64,000 bases of DNA, from contig NC_087100.1 in assembly GCF_963855985.1 (NCBI RefSeq), positions 593,001 to 657,000 on the forward strand, written 5' to 3'. The position numbers and the translations under genes were made by a program. The notes under the pieces are model-generated. The model saw only the letters and a list, made by a program, of their open reading frames with translations. It was not told the DNA's origin and did no database searches. This DNA is from Ostrinia nubilalis. Its lineage: Eukaryota > Arthropoda > Insecta > Lepidoptera > Crambidae. Below, piece by piece: positions 1 to 10,707 of the stretch (the first letter of the stretch is position 1; every line of letters starts with the position of its first letter).

Positions 1-14
1 TTTTATTTAATTTA

Positions 15-153
15 GGCCCGATTCGACCAAAACTTTTATCCGAGAATAACTCCTGGTATAACTGGCACATTGACAGTTTCAGTATGGGAAATATGTCAAA
101 ACTGACGATTTATTCTGAGATTATTATTTACTCTTGTTTGGTCGAATCCACCC
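15..153. mobile_element. MITE, PIF/Harbinger-like, 139 bp
   Basis: The two ends are inverted repeats sharing a perfect 11-bp core (ATTCGACCAAA near 21-31, TTTGGTCGAAT near 137-147). TTA sits immediately outside both ends (12-14 and 154-156), so the target duplication is TTA, as expected of PIF/Harbinger transposases. It has no coding capacity and must have been moved in trans. The superfamily call rests only on the 3-bp TWA target duplication. Confidence 0.65.
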
Positions 154-156
154 TTA

Positions 157-751
157 ACCGATTGAGTCCCAGACGGCATTAATTAATGTCATAACAATTG
201 ATTATCTATTGTGTCTAGATTCGCGGAGCTTGAAGGATTAATCATCAAATACAGGACACATATCTCTAAAGCTCCAATTAATTTTCTTACCCCTAAATAA
301 GTTTAACCAAATGTATTCAGGTCCACCCAAAGCTCGCGCGGTATGCCTAACTAGACGAGCTTAAAGCTCCGACATTAGGCCCAGGCTAATGTTCTGGGGT
401 TAAGTCTGACTGGCGAGATTTGACCCCGATTAAAGGGTTAGTTTGACCCTTTTAACTTGATTGTTATTGTTCTCCCTTCAACCATATTATATCCTTTTGA
501 GTTTAAGCCTAAGTTTAATTTAATGAGTTTATAATTAGCATGAGTTTTGTGATAAGCATACCAGAGGTTATTTCTTATCACTGTTTATGTTACTTTATTT
601 TGAATCTAAATGTAATTTTAAGTAATGCTTTCCGTGAAATATGACTAGATAACGATTCAATGAGCTTATTATTTTTATAACTACTGACATGATTTCAATG
701 ACACAGAAATAACAAACAACTTAAAAACATCACTAAACCCTGAATTTAATT
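157..751. other. unique AT-rich DNA
   Basis: I see no convincing gene, RNA or repeat here. A small hairpin (ACATTAG ... CTAATGT, about 371-391) is too short to interpret. Confidence 0.5.
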
Positions 752-762
752 TAAATATGATT

Positions 763-1065
763 CATCATCATCATCATCATTTCAGCCATAGGACGTCCAC
801 TGCTGAACATAGGCCTCCCCCAATGCTTTCCATGTTGATCGATTGGCAGCGGTCTGCGTCCAGCGCTTCCCTGCTACCTTTACGATGTCGTCGGTCCACC
901 TTGTAGGTGGACGTCCCACGCTGCGTTTTCCGGTACGCGGCCTCCATTCCAGAACCTTTCTGCCCCATCGGCCGTCAGTTCTGCGTACTATGTGCCCTGC
1001 CCATTGCCACTTCAGCTTGCTAATCCGTCGGGCTATGTCAGCGACTTTGGTTCGTTATATAATAG
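763..1065 (-). mobile_element. RTE-type non-LTR retrotransposon, 5'-truncated tail
   Basis: Read on the minus strand this is the last part of an RTE reverse-transcriptase ORF (RPPTRWTDD ... EAYVQQWTS) followed by a short 3' end of ATG/TCA repeats at 763-780. It is flanked by a perfect 11-bp direct repeat, TAAATATGATT, at 752-762 and 1066-1076, so both insertion ends are known. About 11 extra bases (about 1055-1065) lie between the last recognisable element base and the right duplication. The small frames here are element sequence, not host genes. Confidence 0.85.
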
Positions 1066-1076
1066 TAAATATGATT

Positions 1077-1650
1077 ACTGGCTTTTAAGTATTCCTATAG
1101 CGTCACCAATATCCTTTATCTGGAGATGTGTCATGATCCTACATGCTTGTGGTTACATTAGAATACCATTTCCTGCATTAGAGGTTAGTAATATACGAAT
1201 ACGTTTGTGTACGGTATCATCAAAAGTATAAAAGGATATGCCCAGCTTTCTGCAACTGTTTAAGGATACAGGCAGTATTTAGTAATCATCTTCCACTGAA
1301 CACAATATGCTACATCTCTTTTGAAGCAAAAAAAAAAGAATTGCTTTTTGGTGTTGAAGCACCAATGCATAGAGCTGCTTTCAAATTACTTATAATATTG
1401 TTATTATATTTTGAATACCAGACACGCTTTCAATCTGAAGAGGTTACAAGAGTTACCTGGTTTCTAAGGCAAGTCTATTTGCCACCGTACTTCTTTCGTG
1501 TCAAGTGTTAAAAAACCGTAACTTCCAAATATGTCCGAAAGATTAACGAGCGCGACCTGCGTAAACAACACAAGCTCTCTCGGTGCTCGATGACACATCA
1601 ATGCGCGGGCGCAAGTGTTCACGCGCTGTGCGCACTGACAGATATACTGT
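1077..1650. other. no feature recognised
   Basis: AT-rich sequence with a slightly more GC-rich patch at 1545-1660. The short open frames on both strands overlap each other and show no family motif or splice signal. Confidence 0.4.
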
Positions 1651-1652
1651 GT

Positions 1653-1730
1653 GACGAGAACCGGCCACATGAGTTTCTTGGTCCCCTACTTGGATTCTTA
1701 TTTTTTGGTAGTTAAATAGACCCATAATTA
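1653..1730. repeat. repeat block A, copy 1 (unoccupied site)
   Basis: About 75 bp beginning GAGAACCGGCCACATGAG and containing GGATTCTTATTTTTTGG. It is repeated at about 1985-2034 and 2434-2455, where copy 2 is interrupted by a MITE. Copy 1 reads GTTAAATAG across the point where copy 2 carries the insertion, so it acts as an internal empty site. Confidence 0.6.
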
Positions 1731-1738
1731 TATCACTA

Positions 1739-1958
1739 AGGCCCAGTTTTTTGATTCATAGTTAAAATAACAAATTGTTAAATTTTGCTACTAATGGTTA
1801 AATATTAACAAAATTTAACTAATAGTTAAAAAATGTACTAAAAGTCAAGCTAACCATTGTTCGAAAAACATTTTCTTCTAATATTTAACCACTTGTCATT
1901 TGACATCTGTCAAATTTGACCATTGGTTATTTTAACTACGAATCAAAAAACCGGGCCT
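1739..1958. mobile_element. MITE, 220 bp, TA target duplication
   Basis: Terminal inverted repeats of about 35 bp match at 33 positions (left begins AGGCCCAGTTTTTTGATTC, right ends GAATCAAAAAACCGGGCCT). The dinucleotide TA flanks each end (1737-1738, 1959-1960), which suggests a Tc1/mariner-type target. The interior is rich in GTTAAA and TTAAC motifs and has no reading frame. It lies between the two copies of block A. Confidence 0.65.
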
Positions 1959-2037
1959 TAGGAGTATTGATCTTCATCAATTCGAGGAAAACCGGCACTT
2001 GAGCTTCTTGGTCCTTGGATTCTTATTTTTTGGTTAA

Positions 2038-2433
2038 GGGGGCGTTCATTAATTACGTGAGACGTTTAGGGGGGGGAGGGGTTCAAGAAAAACCTCACCA
2101 AATCTCACGTAGGGGAGAGAGGGGGTCTCGACAAATATAATTTTTTTCAGGAAGAAAACTGGGTTATTTTAAATTAAAAAAATAAATATATTTTATGATG
2201 ATAATGATAAATTATTAATATTTTTTATTCTAAACTGTCTAAACAATAAAGAAATTAGAAGAAACGTTTTTTTATATTACATCCTAATCAAAGCATTTAC
2301 ATTGCAAATATGTATTTTATGACATCTCACGTGAGATTGTGGGGAGGGGGAGGGGGTCTGGAAAAATCTCAACAAGGGGGGCGGGGGGGTTGAAAAATTG
2401 CAAAATTGTCTCACGTAATTAATGGACGCCCCC
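2038..2433. mobile_element. MITE, PIF/Harbinger-like, 396 bp, G-rich
   Basis: Inverted ends of about 26 bp (GGGGGCGTTCATTAATTACG at left, its near-perfect complement at 2408-2433). TAA immediately flanks both ends (2035-2037, 2434-2436). The subterminal parts carry several TCTCACGT motifs and long G runs on one strand (2069-2080, 2340-2355, 2377-2388), so G-quadruplex formation is plausible. It is inserted in the second copy of block A. No coding sequence. Confidence 0.75.
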
Positions 2434-2455
2434 TAATAGACTCATTATGTTATCA

Positions 2456-4203
2456 TGTGTATTAATATCAATTAAAGGAACGTTAGATTTTCTAATGGCG
2501 TACGCACATGATGATGACGTTTTCATATTATGTATTTCATGCTGAATCCTCTACTCAGAAATGATTTGACTTCAAATGATTTTGATTAAAAGACAAATCA
2601 CAGGAACGACTAAAGATAAAATGAAGAGATAAGATCTTACTATCACTGTCCCGTCGTATATTATACTAGTTTTAATGCTTTATGACGGCTGTGATGATGA
2701 TGACTAAGATTATGTCAATGGGCCATTGCCAGTTTTCAATTAAAATACCTTCAACATTTTTAAAATAAGTTGATTCGAACGGTTTTGTCAATTTTAATCA
2801 TCATATTCATACCAGCGACAAAAATGGTGCTATACTATTATTTCTATATCCATTTAATGTGTATCTTTTTTGCCAATAATCATGATTAAACTGTCATGCG
2901 AAGTAACATACAATCATTCATAATATGTTAATGTATGTATTGACTCTCCTCACCACTTATACGTGTGAAGCGTATAAAAACAGATTAAAATTATTCAAAT
3001 AACAAACACTTGTTAAAGATAATAATTATGTTTATTAAGTGGACCCTGTGAAGTCGCCGCCATCACGCCACCACAGTGGATACAATAGACCAGTAAACCT
3101 ACTCTTGCCTCAAGATATTCTTCTGATTAAACTAAAGTGTATCAAAAATAACGAGGCTACATTCTTATTCTGGCAAAAAATAAAGGTATAAAAAATACAA
3201 GACTAGGAAAAATTTTCAGGAGTACAGGCTTGTACCAGATGCGTTAAAGGTTAGTTACGAAAGTGGAGATATTGATAGTGGAAAATCGATTTTAAACTTT
3301 ATAATTAATTTATATAGGTTATGAAATATCACCTGTATATTTGTCTGATGACGTTTCGACCGGAACGCACCAGCCGTGGTAACACATGCGCATATTGCGT
3401 ATAAATTGAACAAAGACTATCCATTTATATGTAGATAAAAGTTGGGAGTCGATAAATTGGAGCTATGGAAGGGATGATCTTTCGAGTTATTTATTTATTC
3501 ATGAATAGAACGGTAGTACCAATTACACTATCCAAGCAAGACGTAACAAAGTTCAGAATAATATTTAAGTACTTATAAACAATTTAACTTAGGAAAACTA
3601 CATAAATCAGGTGCGATTATTTTCACAGTAAAACCCAGACATTCTGCTAGTAACGTACTCCATCTCTCTGCAAATACGTCGCATTTTGGGTTTTGGTCCA
3701 GGAAACGATTGAGAGCACTTAATTAATTAATTATTCTTCAAATAGACTTACTGAGTCTCCACTATGCTGTGTTGCACCAATCAAACTTGACACGAAGCTC
3801 GCCGATTGGAATCATAAAAACAAGTTTTTGTTTTTATACGGTTATCATATAGAAGAATTTAATATGAGTAGGTAGGTCTGAGAAAAACATATTATACAGT
3901 ATTCAGTTAGAGTGGAATTTCACAATTTCAGAGTTATCAAGCACTATCGCTACCACCAGCATCTCAGGGTTATGAGATCCTAAAATGCAGGAAAAATCTC
4001 ATTGAACTCATTTATTTTTTGCAAGTAGGCTTTTAAAAAGCGCTTTTACACGTCCCATTACTTAAATTGCTTAGCTGGTAATACATATATACGTAAACCG
4101 TAATGTTGTTTTAAATCCAATCAGTTGCTGTAGTGTTAGTAATGTGTGCACTACAATTACTAAAAACTTTATTTAAAAAATATTTTAGGTCAACATTTCC
4201 GAT
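2456..4203. other. no gene recognised
   Basis: AT-rich sequence read on both strands. No ORF, tRNA or inverted-repeat element stands out. A possible acceptor/donor pair around 3219-3251 (TTTTCAG, then AAAG before GTTAGT) is weak. Confidence 0.4.
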
Positions 4204-4389
4204 CAGTGTGCCTACCATGAGTTTACGTTAGGTGTGCTCGCTAACGACTGCGTAAAAAAATGACATTTAAATGTATGACATATTGTGCAGCGCCCCTAGC
4301 GGCTACTTTCAAGAAATAAAATCTTCATAGAATTTTTTGACGTATTCGCTAGCGAGCTCACCTAACGTAAACTCATGGTAGGCACACTG
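4204..4389. mobile_element. MITE family B, copy 1
   Basis: Perfect 31-bp terminal inverted repeats (CAGTGTGCCTACCATGAG at left, CTCATGGTAGGCACACTG at right) enclose about 125 bp. A second copy lies at 46577-46802. I cannot assign a superfamily because no clear target duplication flanks the ends. Confidence 0.75.
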
Positions 4390-4942
4390 GTCCTTTAACA
4401 CGTACACTTCATAAATTCTAGTTACCGATGCATTAACAATATGTACGCAGAACCCTTAAAAACAAGTCCGGCCTTAATCCATGCGTTTACAAAACCCAGC
4501 CCGAGTAAGAAGCGCAGGCAAAACCGCACGCTGAATAAGGCTAATGCGCATGATTGGTTTTTGTGCAGGAAACCTAGGGCTGCACGTAGTGGATTACTTT
4601 TAGCTTCAAGAAATGCTTTTCTTAAGTGATGTAAGGCTAAATTCTCTATTTGCATCTGGTGTATTTGAGAGGCCCGTCCTTCTACAATGGAGACTGTGAT
4701 CTGATAATGCTGATGATGATTTATTTCTCACAGATTCTTAGAGTCACATTAGTCAAAATATTTTTGTAGCTACACAAATTATTTTGACAAACCTACCTGG
4801 TGTAATTAGAAAAAGTTTGAACCGTTTTTTAAAATGTAAAAGCTTACATTCACATTGATTAGAAATAGAATGTCACACCCCGACTCGCCATTTTAACGAC
4901 TTGATTAAATAAAATATACTTCACAGGTAAAGCCTGGTGCCG
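4390..4942. other. no gene recognised
   Basis: Open frames of 60-77 codons occur on both strands at 4422-4655, overlapping each other in opposite directions. Neither shows a family motif. Confidence 0.35.
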
Positions 4943-5034
4943 TGAGCACGTAGAATTTTGTCCAATGACCCCAAGCTACCCATTCTTATCGCTCGCGCGT
5001 AATTATATTGCTGTCGCCAAATTCTACGTGCTCG
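4943..5034. repeat. short inverted-repeat element
   Basis: GAGCACGTAGAATTT at 4944-4958 is exactly complementary to AAATTCTACGTGCTC at 5019-5033, with a 60-bp middle containing CGCTCGCGCG. The compact symmetrical layout suggests a tiny MITE or a dispersed repeat. No target duplication is evident. Confidence 0.5.
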
Positions 5035-6560
5035 CAGACCAGACTATAACTTATTATGGTTAATGAAAAAAGCGCCAAGTCATGGCTATAATTGTGGCTA
5101 ATCTCGCCAATTAAATATTAAGCCGGTTGTCAAAAAAAACCTGTCAAAGATTTTGGCAGCAGCCCTACAAGTGATGCTAACGAGACGTCTGCGCGCGCGC
5201 ACCGCGATTGTTCGCAGAAGTGTGCGCTATACATATTCATGAGCGCGATCTTATAAGGCCTAGAAGTGACGGAAGGCGAAGCCTATGTTTTAATGAAGGG
5301 ACGCTGTCATGACTCATTTGGATGAGCCTAAAAGTTAATTAAGCGGAAAGATTTGACAGGTAAGAAACAAGAAAAAACAAGTAATACATTACATGTTTTA
5401 GATCATGTTTTAGCATTAGATTTTCTGAATAAATGTGGGTGTAATTATTGTAATACTAACACTCATATTGTTTATTTAATTATTTATTTCATTAACAATA
5501 ATTTTTCAATGTATTTTTTAAAAACACCCTCATCTCATCTACACCAATGTGTCAAATATTAAGTGAAAGACTACCCTGTTTAATGATTTCAGTATGAGGA
5601 TTCACAGAACAGCATTTCAGGAAGAGTGAAAAAAGTAAACAAGGCCGCAATAGAAAGGAGACTACGATGAGATTACAAAAGTAAACTTATTAAAAATCAA
5701 CTGTTACTTAATGATCAATACTAAATTCTTTGAAGTTAGTTCGGTATTATAACACTAAAATGTACGCGTTAAAATATGCAAATACTTAGTTTTAATGCCG
5801 TAACTTAGACTTCGCCAAGTAAATTAAGCACTGATTCCATTAACCTTTGGAATGCCGCTTCATAAGTTCGTCTATTTTACGATGGAACTGCACTAAACGG
5901 GGACAGCTATATCTTACACTTACTTATTATAATATTTAAATTAATATCAATTTATTAGTTCCGCTTACAACCGCTTAATAGGCAAACATGGCGGTCCGGA
6001 CATAAATCAAATTACAATCGAAATGGACTATGAAATTGCTCTCTCAATTCATACCTATAATATTACATGTATTTATTGGCTATAAATTCGAAGTTTTGCT
6101 TATGATTCTATACAACAATAACTCGGACGTTTACTGCAGACATAAAACGGTCAACTCTAGTACTTTCGGAGTGCACACAGAGCCGATTATCGTTAAAATA
6201 TTTTGACAGCTTTTATTCGCCATCAGTGCCAGAATCAATATAGCGCTGAATAAATTCCCGCAAAAATGAATCGTGAACGTGTTAAATAATTTGAGGACTT
6301 TTTATGATCTGGTATTAGATACATTTTTTACTGTCAAGGTATGCAGATTGCTAACTTTGTATACATAAGTAAGTATCCCGTAAAACTTGGTGTAAGTAAT
6401 AATACTTTTTGTCTTTTTCACAACCTTAATACCTTACCTTTGATTTAAAAAGAAATCAAAGAGTGTGAGGCAGGGACTGAATTAGTTAAAGGCTTCACCA
6501 AATAGAAAGCCAGGTGTGAATCTGCGGCACGATAAATCTAATGTTCTTGACGAGCAAATC
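5035..6560. other. no gene recognised
   Basis: AT-rich, with a GC-rich patch at 5185-5260 that includes a GCGCGCGCGC run. Small frames here lack supporting motifs. Confidence 0.35.
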
Positions 6561-6562
6561 TA

Positions 6563-6673
6563 TACATATTATGTATTATAAAGCTGAAGAGTTTGTTTGT
6601 TTGTTTGAACACGCTAATCTCACCAAATATTGAAAATATTTTTGTCTTGGATAGCCCATTCATCGAGAAAGGC
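6563..6673 (-). mobile_element. LINE/SINE 3' end fragment
   Basis: AAAGCTGAAGAGTTTGTTTG with a GTTT tract, followed by CGCTAATCTC and GATAGCCCATTCATCGAGAA, is the reverse complement of the family end at 56106-56320 (TAAATGGGCTATCC ... GAGATTAACGCG). A 120-codon open frame at 6593-6955 starts inside this repeat and is therefore probably not a gene. Confidence 0.6.
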
Positions 6674-7692
6674 AAAAATGTTGCAAAAACGGGAAACATT
6701 ATTCAAAGTATTTTCACGCGTATGAAGCCACGGGCCAAGCTAGTTTATAATATACCTACCTCTGACAGAAACTGCTATACGGCTTTTCCACGAAGTACCT
6801 ACTCAACTGCTCACCCTGTATTTCTGATTCATGTTACTTTGTTATCTCTGCCCGAGCCGGCCCTAAGGGCCTACCGCCTTGCGACAACCCTGGCTGCCCT
6901 GATATTTGTCACTGTGACAGTGATACTGGCACGAGAAATAGCACCGTCATTTTGAATTTGACACCCAATGAATTATATTTCGCGCTGTATATTGCATCTG
7001 AATAATGAGGGTCTGGAACGGAATCGTATTACTTTCTAAAATATGACTTTGATATTGTATAGTACTGTCTGTGTGTAGTACTAGTACGGTCGCCAGAAGA
7101 TCATCCCACGACAAAATGTTAAAAGAACATTATTTACCTATTTCTCATTAAAAACATAAAGTCACAGATTCACAAAGATGTAATTTTGTGGGAATCGCCC
7201 AAATGTTAACCAAGTAAGTAACACATAAATTACAAACATAAATTTCAAATTAATTGAGGAAATTCGTAATTTTATAGCGTGTAGATCTAAGTATTAATGA
7301 CTCACCTTTTCTTGGAAGTCCTCACGTGTTTGTTTTATAATAATTAAACACAAAACGCATCTCGATTACTATTCGTTCTGTAAAGCGCGAGTTCGAGTGG
7401 AAAGTGAGTTAGTGTATAGTGATACCAATTTCACAATGTCGAACGAGATAACGAACTTAAAAGAGGGTAGACCGATTTGTCTGCCAATAAACACCCACCC
7501 GCATTTACTTCAGTTCGTCCGCGATCATGGCGCACGTAACTGCGTTTAAATATCCGAGTGTTATAAAAATGTGCAATAGGTTAATAGTATCGAGGTTCAA
7601 ACTTCGTTTGAAGTGTTAGTGACGATGAAAACTTGAATAGGAGGGCGATCAATATTGTAAGTACCTACCAACTTCTTCATGAGATACCACAC
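6674..7692. other. no gene recognised
   Basis: Mostly AT-rich. The only longer open frame is a continuation from the repeat at 6563-6673. Confidence 0.35.
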
Positions 7693-7695
7693 TAA

Positions 7696-7813
7696 GGCTG
7701 GGTTGCACCATCTTACTTTAACTTTGACAAACGTCAAAAATCTGTCAAACTCCATACAAAATGCACCGGTTATCGTTATAGTTACCGTTAAAGTTAGGTG
7801 GTGCAACTCACCC
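7696..7813. mobile_element. MITE family C (GTTGCACC ends), copy 1, 118 bp
   Basis: The inverted ends GGCTGGGTTGCACCA and TGGTGCAACTCACCC are flanked by TAA on both sides (7693-7695, 7814-7816). Other copies are at 23742-23842, 28246-28363 (same length, opposite orientation, also TAA-flanked) and 32825-32915 (partial). The TAA duplication points to PIF/Harbinger mobilisation. Confidence 0.75.
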
Positions 7814-7825
7814 TAATACTTTTCA

Positions 7826-8232
7826 ACCGACTTCAAAAAAGGAGGAGGTTCTCAATTCGACCCGTATGTTTTTTTTTTTTTCTATGTTTGTTACGCGATA
7901 ACTCCGCCAATTATGAACCGATTTGAACAAATCTTTTTTCGGCGTATAGGTAATACCTCAAGGGTGGTCCCATTTAAATTTAATAATAGGAAAAACAACC
8001 CCCAAGGGTGGAAAATTGGGGATGAACTTTTTTATACGCAATATCTCCGCCGATTATAAATCAATTTGAACGATTATTTTTTTGTTGAACAGGTATTATC
8101 AAAAGGGTGGTTTCATGCGAATTTGAAGAAAATATTTCACCCCCAAGGGTGGAAAATTGGGGATGAATTTTTTATACGGAATATTTTTAATTTTTAGTTT
8201 TTTTTTTGTGTTCACGCATTTGAAGTCGGTTT
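7826..8232. mobile_element. inverted-repeat element with internal direct repeats
   Basis: AACCGACTTCA near 7827 and TGAAGTCGGTT near 8221 are short inverted ends. The interior has two related units of about 145 bp, each containing AAGGGTGG and then AAGGGTGGAAAATTGGGGAT (about 7990 and 8140). I recognise the sequence as a common lepidopteran dispersed repeat but cannot name its superfamily. Confidence 0.5.
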
Positions 8233-8266
8233 TATTTTTTATAAAAGTTAATTATTTTTTATCCAA

Positions 8267-8619
8267 CCAGAGGTGAAATGAGGGCATTCGTATTTATACT
8301 TAACAGTTGGCACCTCTGGCGATTTACAGGACCTTACTCTACAGTGGCGCCATCTTGATGAGTGCAAATGCGATAGTCCTCCTACCACTTTAGCGCTCAC
8401 CAGTTGGTGCCACTGTCTTTGCTACTAGCAAGTGACGGGACCTTACTCTACAGTGGCGCTAACTGGTGAGCGCTAAAACGATAGCCCTCATTGTGTAAAG
8501 CAATCGTAATCATTTGACAGTTCATAATAACGTACGATAAAATCAGTTAAACAAAGCGTTTGACAGAATATTATGAACTGTCAAATAATAACGATTGCTT
8601 TACACAATTCCACCTCTGA
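8267..8619. mobile_element. inverted-repeat element interrupted by a second MITE
   Basis: The left end CCAGAGGTGAAATGAGGGC matches the complement of GCCCTCA + TTCCACCTCTG at the right end once the element at 8491-8607 is removed. The interior contains ACCTTACTCTACAGTGGCGC twice (about 8331 and 8441) and an imperfect palindrome around AGCGCTCACCAGTTGG (about 8392) and AACTGGTGAGCGCT (about 8461). Confidence 0.5.
8491..8607. mobile_element. nested fold-back MITE, 117 bp
   Basis: Two 39-bp arms (8491-8529, 8569-8607) are inverted copies matching at about 36 positions, beginning TTGTGTAAAGCAATCG. They are separated by about 39 bp. The element sits inside the right terminal repeat of the surrounding element and adds no obvious target duplication beyond ambiguous T residues. 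Confidence 0.7.
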
Positions 8620-8674
8620 TGTCCAATTTTTTATTACATTGTTAACAAGCCTATTCGCTCTTGCATCTCATGAT

Positions 8675-8741
8675 TCATCATCATCATCATCTTAGCCATA
8701 GGACATCTACTGCTGAAATTAGGCCTCCCCCAAAGCTTCCA
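8675..8741 (-). mobile_element. RTE tail remnant
   Basis: The TCA tract followed by TTAGCCATAGGACATCTACT and AGGCCTCCCCCAAAGC is a short, diverged copy of the RTE 3' end seen at 763-1065. Confidence 0.65.
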
Positions 8742-8757
8742 TTACTTTTTATTCCTT

Positions 8758-9145
8758 ACTAGCTTTCCGCCCGCGGCTTCGCCCGCGTGGAATTTTGTCT
8801 GTCACAGAAAAACAATATCGCGCGCGTATTTGCTCACCGTTTAGACCTACCCTGGACTACGACAAACATTTTAAAACCAGAATCAGCTCAATCGGCCCAG
8901 CCGTTCTCGAGTTTTAATCAGACTAACGAACATCAATTCATTTTCTATATATATAAAAGAAAGTCGTGTTAGTTACTCCACTTATAACTCAAGAACGGCT
9001 GAACCGATTTAGCTGAAAATTGTCAGGGAGGTAGTTTAGAGCCAGGAGAAGGACATAGGATACTTTTTATCCCGTTCGAAATAAATAAAAAAGTCTGCTT
9101 ATTTATTGCCATTAAGGCGGAACAAAGTTCGCCGGGTCAGCTAGT
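8758..9145. mobile_element. two head-to-head LINE/SINE ends
   Basis: ACTAGCTTTCCGCCCGCGGC starts one fragment in plus orientation. From about 8951 a second fragment runs to the end GCCGGGTCAGCTAGT at 9131-9145, containing ACTCAAGAACGGCTGAACCG. Both are ends of dispersed lepidopteran retroposons. CTAGCTGACCCGG-type ends are widespread in insect genomes, but I do not assign a clade. Any frame across them is incidental. Confidence 0.6.
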
Positions 9146-10440
9146 TATTTATAAAGAAGATTATTTTAAAAAGTTTTTACAGCTATCATAAATAAAGCTG
9201 TGGTTATTCTGATCTATTTTAAACATTACATTAAAAAGAAAATGATATAACCTTACACAGACAATAAAATACATCTAAAACTTAAATACTTTTGCGAAAA
9301 ATGTATCACACAACACAGTCTTTGACATGAACAGTCATTAATTTAAAAAGTGTCTCCACAAAGCGAGTGTAAACTATAGGCACAACAACTCCTTTATACA
9401 ATCGCATTAAAATGCAGCCGCTTGAATGACAGCTTTATTTCCAACTGTAGGGCCTTTACACGAGACGACCTCTTTGTTGAATTGATAAAAAACAAAACGG
9501 GTGAAAAGTGTTTTCCATCTCGAACTTCACAGTTCACACTATCTATAGTAAGGAAAACTTGATACAAGTGTTAATTATGAAAAATCTAAAACGTTAAAAT
9601 AACGGTATCGTTGTGGCCGATGAGATGCTGTCATAGTGACATTGACGTAATGTCAATGTCACACGAGAATCAAACGTCAGAATAGAGGGACGCGCGGAGA
9701 TGACTCCGTGCGCTTTTGTGCGAAGTGATGAATTGTATCTAAAATAAGACAATATACTATGAAAGTTAAGTATCCAGTGTTTTATTTATGAGAATAGATC
9801 TACCGGCCTTTAATACAAGTTTGTGCCACAAAATATCTATGATACTAAATGTTTATGCTGTTTTAGAAACTTCAATTTGATGAAATTTCAAGAACTAAAT
9901 CAAATTAATAATGGCATGATTTTTCATTTGTTGTTTCGGAGAACGTGTATTACCTATTCGTTTAAATAATTTAAATCACAATACATTCGCGTTCCTAAAG
10001 GCTCTTAATATTAGCAAACGAGCCCTTTGCTTTTATATCGTCATCGGAAATAAAACCCTGTAGTTGTAACAATAAAGTGCCTTTTGATGGTTTCTGTCGG
10101 GGCACTGTTATCAGCAGTTATCAGTTCATGAATGGAGACCACCAACATAGATGCCATTTTATTGTGGGATTGCATGAGTTAGATCACGTTGTCCAGAGCA
10201 ATTTAAGTCACAATCGTCTTATAACAAAAATATAACTCATATGAATACAGCGTTCATTTTCATTTCGCAGAAAAGAGCCCTTCTAAATAGGCTCTCAAGT
10301 CGCTTGGTTTGCTGAAGGATATTTTATAAGAGGTTGATATTTTAACTGTGACTTTGGAACACTATTAAATTTTGATAAAATATTTATTTACCTACTTACC
10401 TTCTGGAATACTAATAACTTTGGTCTCACTTCTTTGATCG
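9146..10440. other. no gene recognised
   Basis: AT-rich unique sequence. I see no ORF, tRNA or clear inverted-repeat element in it. Confidence 0.4.
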
Positions 10441-10442
10441 AT

Positions 10443-10550
10443 GCCCGTTTTCACTATCCATATTTTTATGTGACCCCGTTGAAAACAAAGTTCTTGGTAT
10501 GGTAACCATAGGGGTCACTTAAAAATTAGGGATTGATGGTGAAAACGGGC
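10443..10550. mobile_element. MITE family D, copy 1, 108 bp
   Basis: The ends GCCCGTTTTCAC and GTGAAAACGGGC are inverted, and each end continues into related sequence (right arm GGGGTCACTTAAAAATTAGG). A second copy is at 53736-53849. The left arm here has diverged internally. Confidence 0.65.
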
Positions 10551-10567
10551 CTAGTCTCATAATCTTA

Positions 10568-10704
10568 GGCTAGGCGCAGACCACCGATTTCTAGTCGGCC
10601 GATAGTTGGGCCCGAAGAATTTAGTTGGGGCCGAATCGACCGATACCAAATCGGTGTAATGTGCGTACTTTCATACATCTCCATAGTCTGCGCCTAGGCT
10701 AGGC
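10568..10704. mobile_element. MITE, PIF/Harbinger-like, 137 bp
   Basis: GGCTAGGCGCAGAC at left and GTCTGCGCCTAGG at right are inverted ends. TTA flanks both (10565-10567, 10705-10707). The interior contains CCGATTTCTAGTCGGCCGAT, a secondary palindrome. No coding capacity. Confidence 0.65.
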
Positions 10705-10707
10705 TTA

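Noticed and set aside
6593..6955. 120-codon open frame on the plus strand
   Set aside because: It begins inside a recognised LINE/SINE end (6563-6673), with no motif or splice context beyond it.
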